Origin: JAUIAS01 sp030425395
GTDB taxonomy: Bacteria > Pseudomonadota > Alphaproteobacteria > Rhodobacterales > Rhodobacteraceae
Assembly: GCA_043553855.1 (NCBI GenBank)
Contig: CP121336.1
Coordinates: 1,178,001-1,242,000, forward strand
Direction of reading: 5' to 3'
Length of the DNA: 64,000 nt
Positions 50,779 to 60,600 of this stretch are shown here, piece by piece. Position 1 is the stretch's first letter. Every line of letters begins with the position of its first letter. The position numbers were made by a program, and so were the translations under genes. The notes beneath the pieces were generated by a model. It was not told where the DNA came from. It saw only the letters and a list, made by a program, of their open reading frames with translations, and searched no databases.

Positions 50779-52383
50779 TCAGTCAAAGAGATTGGCCAGA
50801 CGGTTCTTGATCTGGGAGGCGATATAAAGCGCCAACGCCTGCAAGGTGCTGGTCGGGTTCACGCCGCCGCTGGTCACAAAGATGCTTCCGTCAACGATGA
50901 ACAGGTTGCGCACGTCATGCGCGCGGCCCCATTCGTTGACAACCGATCGCGCGGGATCAGCGCCCATGCGTGCCGTGCCCATCTGGTGCCAACCCGCCAG
51001 CGGGATCGGTGCCGATGTCACGACCTGTTTTGCGCCTGCGGCCTGCATCGCTTCGGTCCCCCGTGCGATCGCATGAGCCAGCATCTTCTTGCTGTTATCG
51101 CTCAGGGTATAGTCAATGCGCGGTGCCGGGATACCGTGGCTGTCGGTCAGGTCAGGATCCAGCGTGACGCGGTTGTGATCTTCGGGCAGGTCTTCACAAA
51201 TCGCGAACAGCCCTGTCACCCTGTCTTGCAGCTGGCGATAGGCACCGTGGTGATCAGCCCCCCAAGGGATATGCCCCCACTCCATCCCCATCACGGCGGT
51301 TGCCACCGGACCCAAACCACGGCTCGTCTCAAAGGTGTATCCCCGGACAAATCCACGCGCAGGATCGGTTTCGTAAAACTGCTGGCTCAGGATGCTTTTG
51401 TGCGGACCGTTGTGGCCATCCATCGGGGTATCAAAGATACCCTGAATACTGGCATAGGGATGAAACATCAGGTTTCGGCCGACCATCCCGCTGCTGTTGG
51501 CGAGCCCATCAGGAAATTGCCCCGAGGTCGAGTTCAGCAACAAGCGCGGTGTGCCAATCCCGTTTGACGCCAGAACAACAACATGCGCGGCCTGAAATTG
51601 TTCCTGACCGTCCCGATCAAAATAGATGACCCCGGTCGCCATGCCGTCCGGGCCCACGGTGATTTCGCGAACACGACAATGGGTGCGCAGCTCGACACCC
51701 TTGCGCAGCGCTTGGGGCCAATAGGTGATATCTACCGATCCCTTGGCCCCTTGGGCGCAGCCGCTTATGCAGGCCCCCAGATTGATGCACGGGGCACGGC
51801 CGTCGTATTCTTGGGTCGCGATGGCCAGGTCGCAGGGCCACCAATGCCAGCCAAGCGCATTGAACCCGTTTGCCATCGCCCGGCCTGACCTGCCCATTGG
51901 GCCCGGAGACATCGGCGGGGCCTTGCCCGACGGGTAGGCCGGATCGCCGGCCAATCCCGCCACCCCCATCATCCGGTCGTTTTCCGCAAAGAACGGTTCC
52001 AGTGTCCGGTAATCAACTGGCCAATCATCAGCGACACCATCCAGACTATGCACCCTGAAATCCGAAGGATGCATACGCGGGAAATGTGCAGCGTACAAAA
52101 CCGTGCCGCCACCCACGCCATTGAAGTTGGCCACCTTGATCGCTGAGCCGTCATCATTGATCGGGTAATCCTCGGGTAGCCTCCGCTGATTTGGGCTCAG
52201 CGCGAAATCCCCAAGTCGACGCGCCTCCCAGTCGCGACCGGTTGTGGGAAAGGTCTGCGGATCAGGCGTTCCACCCTGTTCAAGACACAGAATGTGCATG
52301 CGTGTATCCGCCAGACTCCAGGCGAATGCCGCGCCCGATGCCCCCGCGCCGATGATCAGAACATCAACCGGTTCTTGCGTCAT
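50779..52383 (-). CDS. GMC family oxidoreductase (gluconate-dehydrogenase-like large subunit)
   Basis: A 534-aa glucose-methanol-choline oxidoreductase. The FAD dinucleotide motif LIIGAGASGAAFAWSL is at the N-terminus, followed by VGGGTVLYAAHFPR, the substrate-domain CINLGACISGCAQGAKGSVD and the C-terminal GWHQMGTARMG and VNPTSTLQALALYIA, which holds the His/Asn pair region. No signal peptide is seen. With the subunit-3-like gene next to it this looks like an alcohol or polyol dehydrogenase; a cytochrome c subunit is not encoded here. It is the first gene of the minus-strand operon reaching 45662. Confidence 0.9.
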   Translation of the reverse strand: MTQEPVDVLIIGAGASGAAFAWSLADTRMHILCLEQGGTPDPQTFPTTGRDWEARRLGDFALSPNQRRLPEDYPINDDGSAIKVANFNGVGGGTVLYAAHFPRMHPSDFRVHSLDGVADDWPVDYRTLEPFFAENDRMMGVAGLAGDPAYPSGKAPPMSPGPMGRSGRAMANGFNALGWHWWPCDLAIATQEYDGRAPCINLGACISGCAQGAKGSVDITYWPQALRKGVELRTHCRVREITVGPDGMATGVIYFDRDGQEQFQAAHVVVLASNGIGTPRLLLNSTSGQFPDGLANSSGMVGRNLMFHPYASIQGIFDTPMDGHNGPHKSILSQQFYETDPARGFVRGYTFETSRGLGPVATAVMGMEWGHIPWGADHHGAYRQLQDRVTGLFAICEDLPEDHNRVTLDPDLTDSHGIPAPRIDYTLSDNSKKMLAHAIARGTEAMQAAGAKQVVTSAPIPLAGWHQMGTARMGADPARSVVNEWGRAHDVRNLFIVDGSIFVTSGGVNPTSTLQALALYIASQIKNRLANLFD

Positions 52384-52492
52384 GGAATATCTGCCCCCGC
52401 CCTGCCTTACCGTCATAGTGTCAGGACGAGAACGGCGCTGTCAAAGCATTCGCTGCCTAATCAGACCAAGCCCATCCGCCATTTTGCGGACC

Positions 52493-52663
52493 TTATCCGC
52501 CCGAGGACGCAATCAGATCATATCCGAAATGGGCTAGCAGTTCTTGGTGCGGTTCAAATGCCTGCCCGATGCGGTCAATCTCGGCCCGAGAAAGGCGGGC
52601 AATCTCTCTGATTGGCATTTTATCACGCAATGCCCAGCGTCGAATGACACTCAAAAATCCCAT
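52493..52663 (-). pseudogene. IS21-family istA 5' fragment fused to an unrelated tail
   Basis: From ATG at 52663 the frame reads MGFLSVIRRWALRDKMPIRE and then IAR, the start of IS21-type IstA transposases as I recall them. It then departs at about 52595 into LSRAEIDRIGQAFEPHQELL, ending at 52493, which is not IstA; the tail vaguely resembles sulfotransferase C-termini. Only 56 residues remain, so no transposase is made. The fragment records an insertion followed by deletion of most of the element. Confidence 0.65.
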
Positions 52664-52773
52664 GTCGATCACTCCAAATCTCCCCAACCAAAAACGTCGG
52701 GGAAGTGTGTTCACATGGGTCAATTCTCAGTGACAATTTATGGGCATACCGGGTCAGTTCTCAGTGACAATCA
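52595..52773 (-). mobile_element. Left-end remnant of an IS21-family insertion sequence
   Basis: This piece carries the istA start and the terminal region. Reading inward from 52773 on the minus strand the end begins TGATTGTCACTGAGAACTGA, with the TG dinucleotide expected at IS21 termini. It contains two copies of the subterminal repeat. The boundary with istA-unlike sequence is near 52595. No istB and no right end are present in the window. Confidence 0.65.
52717..52771 (+). repeat. Pair of 21-bp IS21-type subterminal direct repeats
   Basis: Copies at 52717-52737 and 52751-52771 share 20 of 21 bases (core TTCTCAGTGACAAT) and are spaced 34 bases start to start. Multiple repeats of this type at the ends are the transposase-binding sites of IS21 elements. 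Confidence 0.75.
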
Positions 52774-53090
52774 ACATGCTGGTCAACGAACCCGCGCAGG
52801 ATAAGCTTCAGGCGTTGCGGGACCGGCTGGGCAAACCGCTGATCATCCGATCGGCCTATCGAAGCCCCGAGCACAACCGCGCCGTCGGCGGTGCGACGCG
52901 GTCCAAGCACATGGATGGCGCGGCCTTCGATATCGCAATGTCGAACCATGACCCGGTCGTATTCGAGGCGGCGGCACGCGCAGTCGGTTTCCTCGGGTTC
53001 GGCTTCTATCCGCGCTCGGGTTTCATCCATGTCGATCTTGGACCCACCCGCCAGTGGGGTGAGCGGTTTCCGATCCGAGTGAGCTCTTAG
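52774..53090 (+). pseudogene. N-terminally truncated M15 peptidase (phage-like)
   Basis: About 105 residues of a D-Ala-D-Ala carboxypeptidase-like M15 domain survive: LIIRSAYRSPEHNRAVGG, SKHMDGAAFDIAM with the zinc-ligand His and Asp, and GFIHVDLGPTRQWGERF with the third zinc His. The part before LVNEPAQDKLQALRD has been replaced by the IS21 end at 52773. A possible start at 52740 uses IS sequence. Such peptidases occur in prophages and gene-transfer-agent-like clusters, but no other phage gene is seen here. Function is doubtful although the metal ligands are kept. Confidence 0.7.
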
Positions 53091-53185
53091 AGCGCGGGAC
53101 AAGGGGCCATTCCCCGTTGGCCCGCCTCCAAACGATGCTCTGTGCATGGCTCCTCTTCAGGTCTGCTCACTTGCGGATCAACAGC

Positions 53186-54799
53186 TCAAACGTTCCGAAT
53201 CGCCTTGATCTCACCGGACATCAGCATTTCCTGCAGCGTCAGTTTTCGTATCTTGCCCGAACCGGTCAGGGGGAAGGTCTCAACCTGCGCCCAGACCACG
53301 GGTGCCTTCATCGGTGCCAGGTGAGCCCGGCAATGCGCCTTGAGCTTTGCAGCGTCCAGATCGCAACCATCGCTGGGCCGAATGAAGGCTGCAACGATCT
53401 CGCCCCATTTGGGGTCGGGCAGGCCCACAACGGCAACTTCGGCAACTTCGGGGTGCTCCAACAAGGTGTTCTCGATTTCGGCCGGGAAGAGGTTTTCGCC
53501 GCCCCGAATGATCATCTCCTTGACCCGGCCCGTCACAGAGAGATAGCCGCGCGCATCCATCGTTCCAAGATCACCGGAGTGCAACCAGCCGTCGGCGTCT
53601 ACGGCGGCAGCCGTGGCTTCGGGGTTGTCGTTGTATTCGATCATGCAGCAATACCCCCGGACGCAAATCTCACCGACTTTGCCTAAGGGTTGGACAGTGC
53701 CATCCTCGGTTGACAGAATGGCAATTTCTGTCTTGGGCAAGGCTTGACCAACGGTATTGCAGCAATCATCGACCGTTTCATCGTGCCGATGCATCGTCGC
53801 AAGAGGCGAGACTTCGGTTTGGCCATAAACCGTCTGAATGACACAGCCAAACGCTGCCTTGGCAGCCTGAACCAATTGTGGGGACACCATCGCCCCCCCC
53901 GAAACGCAGCTTTTGATCGAGGAAAGATCGAATTTTTCGTCCCTCAGGACCTCCAGCATGGCGACGATCATTGTCGGCACACCGCCGACAAGCGCTACGC
54001 GCTCGCTCTCGATAATGCGCAGGTATGCGACAGGATCGAAGATCGCAAACAGATACAGGGGCGAGGCCATTTGCAGCGCGCCCAAAACATGCATGGCACA
54101 GCCTGACGTGTGGAAAAGCGGCATCACAGTGGCCCAAGGCTCGCCCCGCTTCAACTCGAGCCGCTGCGCATAGAAACGGGCGTTGTTGGTCAGGCCGCGA
54201 TGGCTGAGAACGGCGCCCTTTGGAAACCCTGTGGTGCCTGATGTGTATTGAACCTGGGCCGCATCGGCTGCCTTGACTTCGGGCAGCGCCGGAGGGTTCG
54301 GGCCATGTTCATAGAGCGCTTTTGGGTCCTGAATATCGGTGACTTCACGTATCTCTTCCAGCCCATCCACCGCCTCGCGCGCGATGTCGGCCATCGGGTT
54401 GCCTCGATATTCGGCCGTCAGGAACAGACCGCAAGCGCCGGATTGCTCAAGCACAAAGCGCAGCTCCTTGGCCTGATAGGCCGGGTTGGCCGTCACAAGT
54501 ACCAGCCCCGCAAGGCCGCATGCATATTCCAGCAACACCCATTCCGGAATGTTGGGAGCCCAGACACAAATTCGCTCTCCCGGTGAAAACCGCGTCGAAA
54601 GCGCCAGCGCCAGCCGCTCGGCATCCGAAAGCAAGGTCTGATAGGTCCAATGGCGGCCCCTTTTCCCCGCAATATCGACTTCGACCAGGGCAAGCTGGTC
54701 AGGATCACCGGCCGCGACCGAGCGCAAAAGCCCGCCTACAGTCGTATCCAAAACCTTTTCTGAATCGCGAATTGGAAAATGTGATTTTGAGAGTGTCAT
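53186..54799 (-). CDS. AMP-forming acyl-CoA synthetase (FadD3/LvaE-like)
   Basis: A 537-aa ANL ligase with YTSGTTGFPKGAVLSHRG, VYGQTEVSPLATM, YCCMIEYNDNPEATAAAVDADG, WLHSGDLGTMDARGYLSVTGRVKEMIIRGGEN and LTGSGKIRKLTL with the catalytic lysine. It is the last gene of a kinase-ACAD-ligase set and starts 50 bases after the ACAD stop. ATG at 54799 is chosen over GTG at 54808. It probably makes the CoA ester that the kinase and dehydrogenase act on. Confidence 0.9.
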   Translation of the reverse strand: MTLSKSHFPIRDSEKVLDTTVGGLLRSVAAGDPDQLALVEVDIAGKRGRHWTYQTLLSDAERLALALSTRFSPGERICVWAPNIPEWVLLEYACGLAGLVLVTANPAYQAKELRFVLEQSGACGLFLTAEYRGNPMADIAREAVDGLEEIREVTDIQDPKALYEHGPNPPALPEVKAADAAQVQYTSGTTGFPKGAVLSHRGLTNNARFYAQRLELKRGEPWATVMPLFHTSGCAMHVLGALQMASPLYLFAIFDPVAYLRIIESERVALVGGVPTMIVAMLEVLRDEKFDLSSIKSCVSGGAMVSPQLVQAAKAAFGCVIQTVYGQTEVSPLATMHRHDETVDDCCNTVGQALPKTEIAILSTEDGTVQPLGKVGEICVRGYCCMIEYNDNPEATAAAVDADGWLHSGDLGTMDARGYLSVTGRVKEMIIRGGENLFPAEIENTLLEHPEVAEVAVVGLPDPKWGEIVAAFIRPSDGCDLDAAKLKAHCRAHLAPMKAPVVWAQVETFPLTGSGKIRKLTLQEMLMSGEIKAIRNV

Positions 54800-54849
54800 T
54801 TGACGCACGCCCCCCGTGTTTGTGCTTTCAGTGTCGTTCGCGTCACAGC

Positions 54850-56088
54850 TCAGCGCCTTGGCGAGAGGAAAATCCCGCTGGCTTCGCGGTTGCTTTGCTT
54901 CAGTTCGAGCCTCGCGATGGACTGGATATGAACCTCGTCCGGACCATCGGCAAATCTCAACGCGCGGCCCGCGGTATAGCTGTTCGCCAGCGGCGTATCC
55001 GGTGTCAGACCCATAGCCCCAAAGACTTGCATCGCGTAATCCGTGACACGGGAATGCAAATTGGGCGCAACGACCTTGATCATCGCGATTTCCTTGCGCG
55101 CGGCCTTGGCCCCGACATTGTCGATCATCCAGGCGGTCTTGAGGACCAGAAGCCGTGCCTGTTCGATTTCGATCCGGGATCGAGCGATCCAGTCCTGAAT
55201 GGTGCCTTGTTGCGACAGGTATTTGCCAAAGGTTCTTCGCTCCTGCGCGCGGTCGACCATCAGTTCAAGCGCCAGTTCCGCCGCGCCTATAGAGCGCATG
55301 CAATGGTGAACGCGCCCCGGCCCAAGCCGCGCCTGAGCAAGCGCAAAACCGCTGCCTTCCTCGCCCAGAAGATTGCTGGTGGGAACCCTGACATTCTTGA
55401 AAACCATCTCGGCATGGCCCTCGGGGTCGTGCATGTTGAGGATCGTCGGGCTGCGCAGGATTTCAACGCCGGGCGTGTCTTTCGGCACGATGACCATGCT
55501 TTGCTGCTCGCGGGCATCTGCGGTGGGGTCGGTTTTGCCCATCACGATGTAGAACGCGCAATTGGGGTGCATCGCATTGGTGATAAACCATTTCCGGCCA
55601 TTGATGACATAGTCGTCGCCATCGCGCAGGATGGAAGTGGTGATATTGGTGGCATCGGACGAGGCCACGTCGGGTTCTGTCATGGCAAAAGCCGAGCGGA
55701 TTTCACCCTTCATCAGCGGCTCGAGCCACGCCTTGCGCTGCTCGGGTGTCGCGAACATGTGCAAAAGCTCCATGTTGCCGGTGTCCGGGGCGTTGCAATT
55801 GAAAACCTCGCTGGCCCAGGGGGCGCGGCCCATAATCTCAGCAAGCGGCGCGTATTCGAGATTGCTGAGCTTGGTGCCTGGCTCGTCCTCACGCAGCGCC
55901 GGAAGAAACATGTTCCACAAGCCCTCGGCACGCGCCAAGGCCTTGAGATCTTCCATAAAGGAGACTGGAAAATTACCGTCTGCAATCTCTTGGTCGTAGT
56001 CGTGAATGCGCGGGTAGATATACGCTTCCATGAACTTCTGCAGTTTGCTTTGCATTTCCAACGCGCGGGGGGAATAGTCAAAATTCAT
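54850..56088 (-). CDS. Acyl-CoA dehydrogenase (ACAD10/11-C-terminal-like)
   Basis: A 412-aa flavoprotein dehydrogenase. It shows AMTEPDVASSDATNI, YVINGRKWFITNAMHPNC, GRVHHCMRSIGAAELALELM, RTFGKYLSQQGTIQDWIA and ALRFADGPDEVHIQSIARLEL, and lacks an obvious alternative family. The GPGRVHHCMR start of the C-terminal domain and the phosphotransferase gene next to it (11 bases upstream) are the arrangement of ACAD10/11 and of the bacterial LvaA/LvaC pair, in which 4-hydroxyacyl-CoA is phosphorylated and then isomerised. A plain fatty acyl-CoA dehydrogenase remains possible. Confidence 0.9.
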   Translation of the reverse strand: MNFDYSPRALEMQSKLQKFMEAYIYPRIHDYDQEIADGNFPVSFMEDLKALARAEGLWNMFLPALREDEPGTKLSNLEYAPLAEIMGRAPWASEVFNCNAPDTGNMELLHMFATPEQRKAWLEPLMKGEIRSAFAMTEPDVASSDATNITTSILRDGDDYVINGRKWFITNAMHPNCAFYIVMGKTDPTADAREQQSMVIVPKDTPGVEILRSPTILNMHDPEGHAEMVFKNVRVPTSNLLGEEGSGFALAQARLGPGRVHHCMRSIGAAELALELMVDRAQERRTFGKYLSQQGTIQDWIARSRIEIEQARLLVLKTAWMIDNVGAKAARKEIAMIKVVAPNLHSRVTDYAMQVFGAMGLTPDTPLANSYTAGRALRFADGPDEVHIQSIARLELKQSNREASGIFLSPRR

Positions 56089-56099
56089 AGTGCTTGCCT

Positions 56100-57137
56100 T
56101 TAAAAATGAGAGGTTTCATGCGCTGCTTTGAGACCCATTTCGGCCAGCGGCGTCACCACCGCGCCGATCGCCAGCGCTTTCTTATTCGAAGCGTTGCCGC
56201 TGAGCGCGCGCTTGTAGACACCCTGCGCGATGGCTGCGAGACGGAAGAAGGCGAAGGCCAGATAGATATTCCAATCACGAGGCGGCTCGATCCCCCTGAG
56301 CGCGCAATAGCGTGCCACCAATTCGGATTCTTCCGGCACACCAAGAGCGCTGCGGTCCTTGCCAGCCATGCCGATCACGGACCCAAGATCGGGCAAACGA
56401 AGCCCCATGCAGAAATAGGACAGGTCGGCCATCGGATGGCCCAGCGTCGACAGTTCCCAATCTATCAGCGCCAGGGCGTCAGGTTTTGTTGGATGAAAGA
56501 TGAAATTGTCGATGCGAAAATCGCCATGCACAAGGCTGACTTGCCCGTCGTCTTTGGGAAGATTGCTGGCCAGAAGGCTGGCGAGTTCATCCATTTCCGG
56601 GATGTCGCTGGTCACCGAGGCTCGGTATTGCTTTTCCCAGCGGGCGAATTGGCGGGCGAAATAGTCACCGCTTTTGCCAAAGTCAGACAGGCCGGCCGCG
56701 TTGATATCAATGTTGTGCAGCGCAGCCATAACGCGGACCAGTTCCAAATGAATGGGCCTGCGGCTGTCTTTGGGCACGTCCGGTAAGGCCGGGTCCCAAA
56801 AGATGCGTCCTTCCGCGAAGCTCATCACATAGAACATACTGCCAATGACATCCGGATCCTCACATAGGACATGCGGCGTTGCGACGGGAACGGCGCTGCC
56901 TTGAAGGGCTTTCATCACGCGGAATTCGCGATCGACCGCATGGGCCGACGCCAACAATGTGCCGGGCGGCTTGCGGCGCAGCACATATTTGCCGCTTGCC
57001 GCACTTAGCAAGAACGTCGGGTTCGACTGCCCGCCCGCAAATTTCTTTGACGTGAGCGGCCCCTGAAAGCCATCTATGTGCGCTTCCAGATAGCGCGCAA
57101 GTTTGCCATCGTCGAAGCCGGGTGTCAGTGTCGTCAT
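56100..57137 (-). CDS. APH-type kinase, acyl-CoA-associated (LvaA/ACAD10 N-terminal-like)
   Basis: A 345-aa aminoglycoside-phosphotransferase-fold kinase. It has FAGGQSNPTFLLSAASGKYVLRRKP (nucleotide-binding lysine region), VHGDFRIDNFIFHP with the catalytic Asp (Brenner motif HGDxxxxN) and ALIDWELSTLGHPMADLSY with the metal-binding Asp. In the lva pathway and in human ACAD10/11 this domain phosphorylates 4-hydroxyacyl-CoA. Co-transcription with the ACAD and ligase genes supports the same role here. AGAGAGAGC precedes the ATG. Confidence 0.85.
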   Translation of the reverse strand: MTTLTPGFDDGKLARYLEAHIDGFQGPLTSKKFAGGQSNPTFLLSAASGKYVLRRKPPGTLLASAHAVDREFRVMKALQGSAVPVATPHVLCEDPDVIGSMFYVMSFAEGRIFWDPALPDVPKDSRRPIHLELVRVMAALHNIDINAAGLSDFGKSGDYFARQFARWEKQYRASVTSDIPEMDELASLLASNLPKDDGQVSLVHGDFRIDNFIFHPTKPDALALIDWELSTLGHPMADLSYFCMGLRLPDLGSVIGMAGKDRSALGVPEESELVARYCALRGIEPPRDWNIYLAFAFFRLAAIAQGVYKRALSGNASNKKALAIGAVVTPLAEMGLKAAHETSHF

Positions 57138-57155
57138 GCTTTTTGCTCTCTCTTT

Positions 57156-57554
57156 TCAAATCGAAGATCCGCCCGAGCGTTGCTCACCTGGTTTCCAGCA
57201 CACCCCCAAGACAGTGGCGTCCGCCTCACTGGTTGAAACACAAGCGTGTCCCAACCCGCTGTCGAAGTAGATGCCGCCTCCTTTGGTTATTGTAATAGGC
57301 GCGCGCCCATTGAGGTGCACGTCCAGCGTGCTTTTGATCCGGTAGGTAAACTCTTCTCCGAAATGCGAGATGATATCCCCGAACACACTTAACCTAAGGG
57401 CTTTGGCGCACGCCCCATCAGTAATGTATTCGCGGGCGACCAGCCGTATATGCACCTGACGGTGCAGGTGCCACGGGACCATCTCGGTAAAGAGTTGGCA
57501 ATGCCGGACAGTGGCCTTCCGAACTCTTCCGAGACGGTTCCCGTTGGGCGTCAT
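57156..57554 (-). CDS. Cupin-domain protein, probable remnant of an XRE-cupin regulator
   Basis: A 132-aa frame whose second half is a cupin: ISHFGEEFTYRIKSTLDVHL, then ITITKGGGIYFDSGLGHACV and ATVLGVCWKPGE. This matches the sensor domain at the C-terminus of HTH-XRE/cupin regulators (GEEFxYVLxGxVxxH, YFDSxxGHA). The N-terminal half has no HTH and no recognisable sequence, and no HTH is seen in the other frames just upstream. It may be a decayed regulator for the neighbouring genes. It lies 18 bases before the kinase gene. The ribosome site is poor. Confidence 0.5.
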   Translation of the reverse strand: MTPNGNRLGRVRKATVRHCQLFTEMVPWHLHRQVHIRLVAREYITDGACAKALRLSVFGDIISHFGEEFTYRIKSTLDVHLNGRAPITITKGGGIYFDSGLGHACVSTSEADATVLGVCWKPGEQRSGGSSI

Positions 57555-57609
57555 AACGCACGCGCCCCAGTGTTCATCTTCCCGACGGTGACTTTATCCG
57601 ATCTCGATT

Positions 57610-60600
57610 TCATGCCGCCGCTTCTGTTTTGCTTACGATCTCCCCTCGCAACATCTTGCGCTTCTTGGCGACTTCCTTGGCGTGTCTTTCGCGGACGTGG
57701 CCATAGCCGCGAATGTGTTCGGGCAGGTCCAGAAGCTCGGTAATTTCCGCGGCCTTTGCCTCGGACCAATTGGCCAGCGCAAACTCGATGTCGGCGTGGT
57801 AGTCCGCCAACAATTTGCGCGCCAGTTTTGCCTCGTCCGTGTTGCGGAAGGGGTCAAGAGCAGTGCCCCGCAGGAAGCGGGCTTTGTTCATCAGGCCAAA
57901 GAAGCGCATCGCCTTTTTGCCGGACACGGCCCCCTTCACCATCTTGCCAGTCTTGGCGTCGCGCCCGCCGTATGGCCAAGCCCCGAAATAGAAGGTCAGC
58001 TCCATGTCGCCGTCAAAGGTGTCTTTCAGACCCTCGCGGAACGACGGCTTGGAATAAAGCCGCGCAACTTCCCACTCGTCCTTGACGGCCAGCAGCTTGT
58101 AGAGCCCGCGCGCCACGGCTTTGGTCGCCGCCTCGCCGAGGCCCGCATTTTGCACCCGCGCGACAGTCTCGCTGTAGCTCTTGGCGAGGGAGGCGTCCTT
58201 GTAGTCGGTCAGATTGCCGGTGCGCAGCGCAAGTATCTCCTCCAGCGTCTTTTCGCGGTGCGCCTCCAGCAACACAGGCGCGCGCCCCCGCGCCAGCTTG
58301 ACCGCGGCCGGTGCATCTGCGTAGGCCAGACGACCAAGATCGAAGGCTTTCTTGTTCTTGTCCACGGCCACACCGTTCAATTCAATCGCGCGGTGGATCG
58401 CCTCAAGCGACAGCGGGATGCCCCCCTGCTGCCAGGACGCGCCCATGAGCAGCATATTGGCAAAGACACGGTCGCCCATGACCTTTTCCGCCAGCCCCTG
58501 CGCATCCACGCCGCGGCCCGCGTCGCCCAGCGTTCGGGTGAGGCGTTCGAGTTGTTCGTCACCGCGCAATTGCCAATCGGGGTTTTTGGAAAACTCCGAT
58601 GTCGGCACCACGGTGGTATCTGTCACCGCCACCGATTTGCCGGGGGTCAGTTTGGACATGGCCTCATCGCCCACCGCGACCACCAGATCGCAACCAATCA
58701 GCGCATCGGCCTCACCCGTGGCAATCCGGGTTGCGCGCATCTGGTCGGGGGTGACAGCCAGTTTGATGTGGCTGTGCACGGCGCCGTATTTCTGCGCCAG
58801 ACCGGTGATGTCGAGGTTGGAGGCATAATACCCGTCGGCATGCGCCGCCACGGCCAGCGTTTGGCCAACCGTCACGACACCCGCGCCGCCGATGCCCGAC
58901 ACAAGGATTGACCATGACCCGTCTACCGCGCGCGGTGTGGGCATAGGCAGGTGCCTGACATCAATGGTCAGATCGGCCGTTTTGGCCTTGCGCGGGGCAG
59001 CGCCGCTAATGGTTACGAAAGACGGACAAAAGCCCTCAACGCAGCTGAAATCCTTGTTGCAAGAAGACTGGTTGATCTGACGCTTGCGCCCAAGATCCGT
59101 CTCAAGCGGCTCGATCGCCATACAGCCTGACACGGTGGAACAATCACCGCAGCCCTCGCAAACTTCGGGGTTGATATAGGCCCGTTTGTCGGGATCTACC
59201 CATTTTCCGCGCTTGCGCAGGCGGCGGCGCTCGGTGGCGCAGGGCTGATCATAGATAATGACCGTCACGCCGGGTATCTCGCGCAGCTCTTTCTGGACAA
59301 GCTCCATCTCGGTGCGCGGATGCACCGTGACGCCCGCACCCAGATTCTTGCCTTCGTATTTCTCCGGCTCGTCCGACACCAATGCGACACGCTCGACTCC
59401 CTCGGCGCGCACCTGGCGCAGCATTTGCTCGGGGTTGACCTCGCCATCATGTGCCTGACCGCCGGTCATCGAGACAAAGCCGTTATGCAGCAGTTTATAG
59501 GTAATCGTTGCCTTGGCGGCGATTGAGGCGCGAATGGCCAGCAGGCCGGAGTGGAAATAGGTGCCATCGCCCATATTGGTAAAGACGTGCTTTTCATCCG
59601 TGAACGGGAACTGGCCAAGCCACATTACCCCTTCACCGCCCATATGGCTCATCGAATTTGTCTTCGTCATGTCCGTGAGCATGGCCATGCTATGGCACCC
59701 GATACCTCCCAATGCACGGCTGCCATCTACCACTTTTGTCGAACGCCCATGCGGGCAACCAGCACAGAATGACGGCGGACGCTGTGCGCCACCGACCATC
59801 AGAACGGGTGGTTGATCAGGCTGGTTCGAAATCGCAATGCCGCAATCTGCGTCCAGTTCATTAGCCGCCCGCGCGACAATCCGGCTGATCATCTTCGGGT
59901 CGATCTCGCCGATATTGGGAAAGGCACATTCGCCCGCCTGCGCCGCATAGACATGATTGCCGAAGGTCTTGCCGATCAGGCGCGGGTTCTGGCCGGTGCC
60001 ATAGAGATAGGATTTGATCTGGTCTTCCAGCAGCGGGCGCTTTTCCTCGACCACGATAATGGTGTCGAGCCCTTCTGCAAACTCGCGGATGATCTGTTCG
60101 TCCAATGGCCAGACCATGCCTACTTTCAAAAGCCGTGTGGGCATGTTGCCCAGCTTGCCGTCAGCATAATTCATCCCCGCCATCGCCTGAGACAGGTCCT
60201 GCCAGGCTTTGCCCGCAGCGATGATGCCGATCCTTGCATCCTTGTCGCCCTCAATCCGGTTGATGCCATTGGCGCGGACATAGTCGAGCACCCGTTTGAG
60301 ACGCACATCATAGAGAATGCGCTCTTGCTCCATGAAGGGAACGAAGGGCTTGATGCTTGGGCTTGGTTCGTCCTGCTCGGGCAGGTTTATGTGCGGACTG
60401 TCAGGCGAAACCATAACTGAGCCGCCGCCCTCGACCACATCCGTTACAAGCTTCATACCCGTCAGAGTGCCGGAATAGCGGCTCATCGCAATGCCGTGCA
60501 AACCAAAATCCAGCACATCCTGCGCATTGGCCGGGGCAAGCAGCGGCATGCCAATCGAGGCAAAGTTCATGTCCGAATAACAAGCCACAGTTGAGGATTT

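Noticed and set aside
53104..53123. Hairpin GGGCCA/TGGCCC as a terminator downstream of the peptidase relic
   Set aside because: The stem is only 6 bp with an 8-base loop and no T-run on either strand.
53128..53145. Possible seventh motif copy (CCAAACGAT half-site)
   Set aside because: Only the left half matches, and it lies at the 3' end of the ligase gene and the peptidase relic, not at a promoter.
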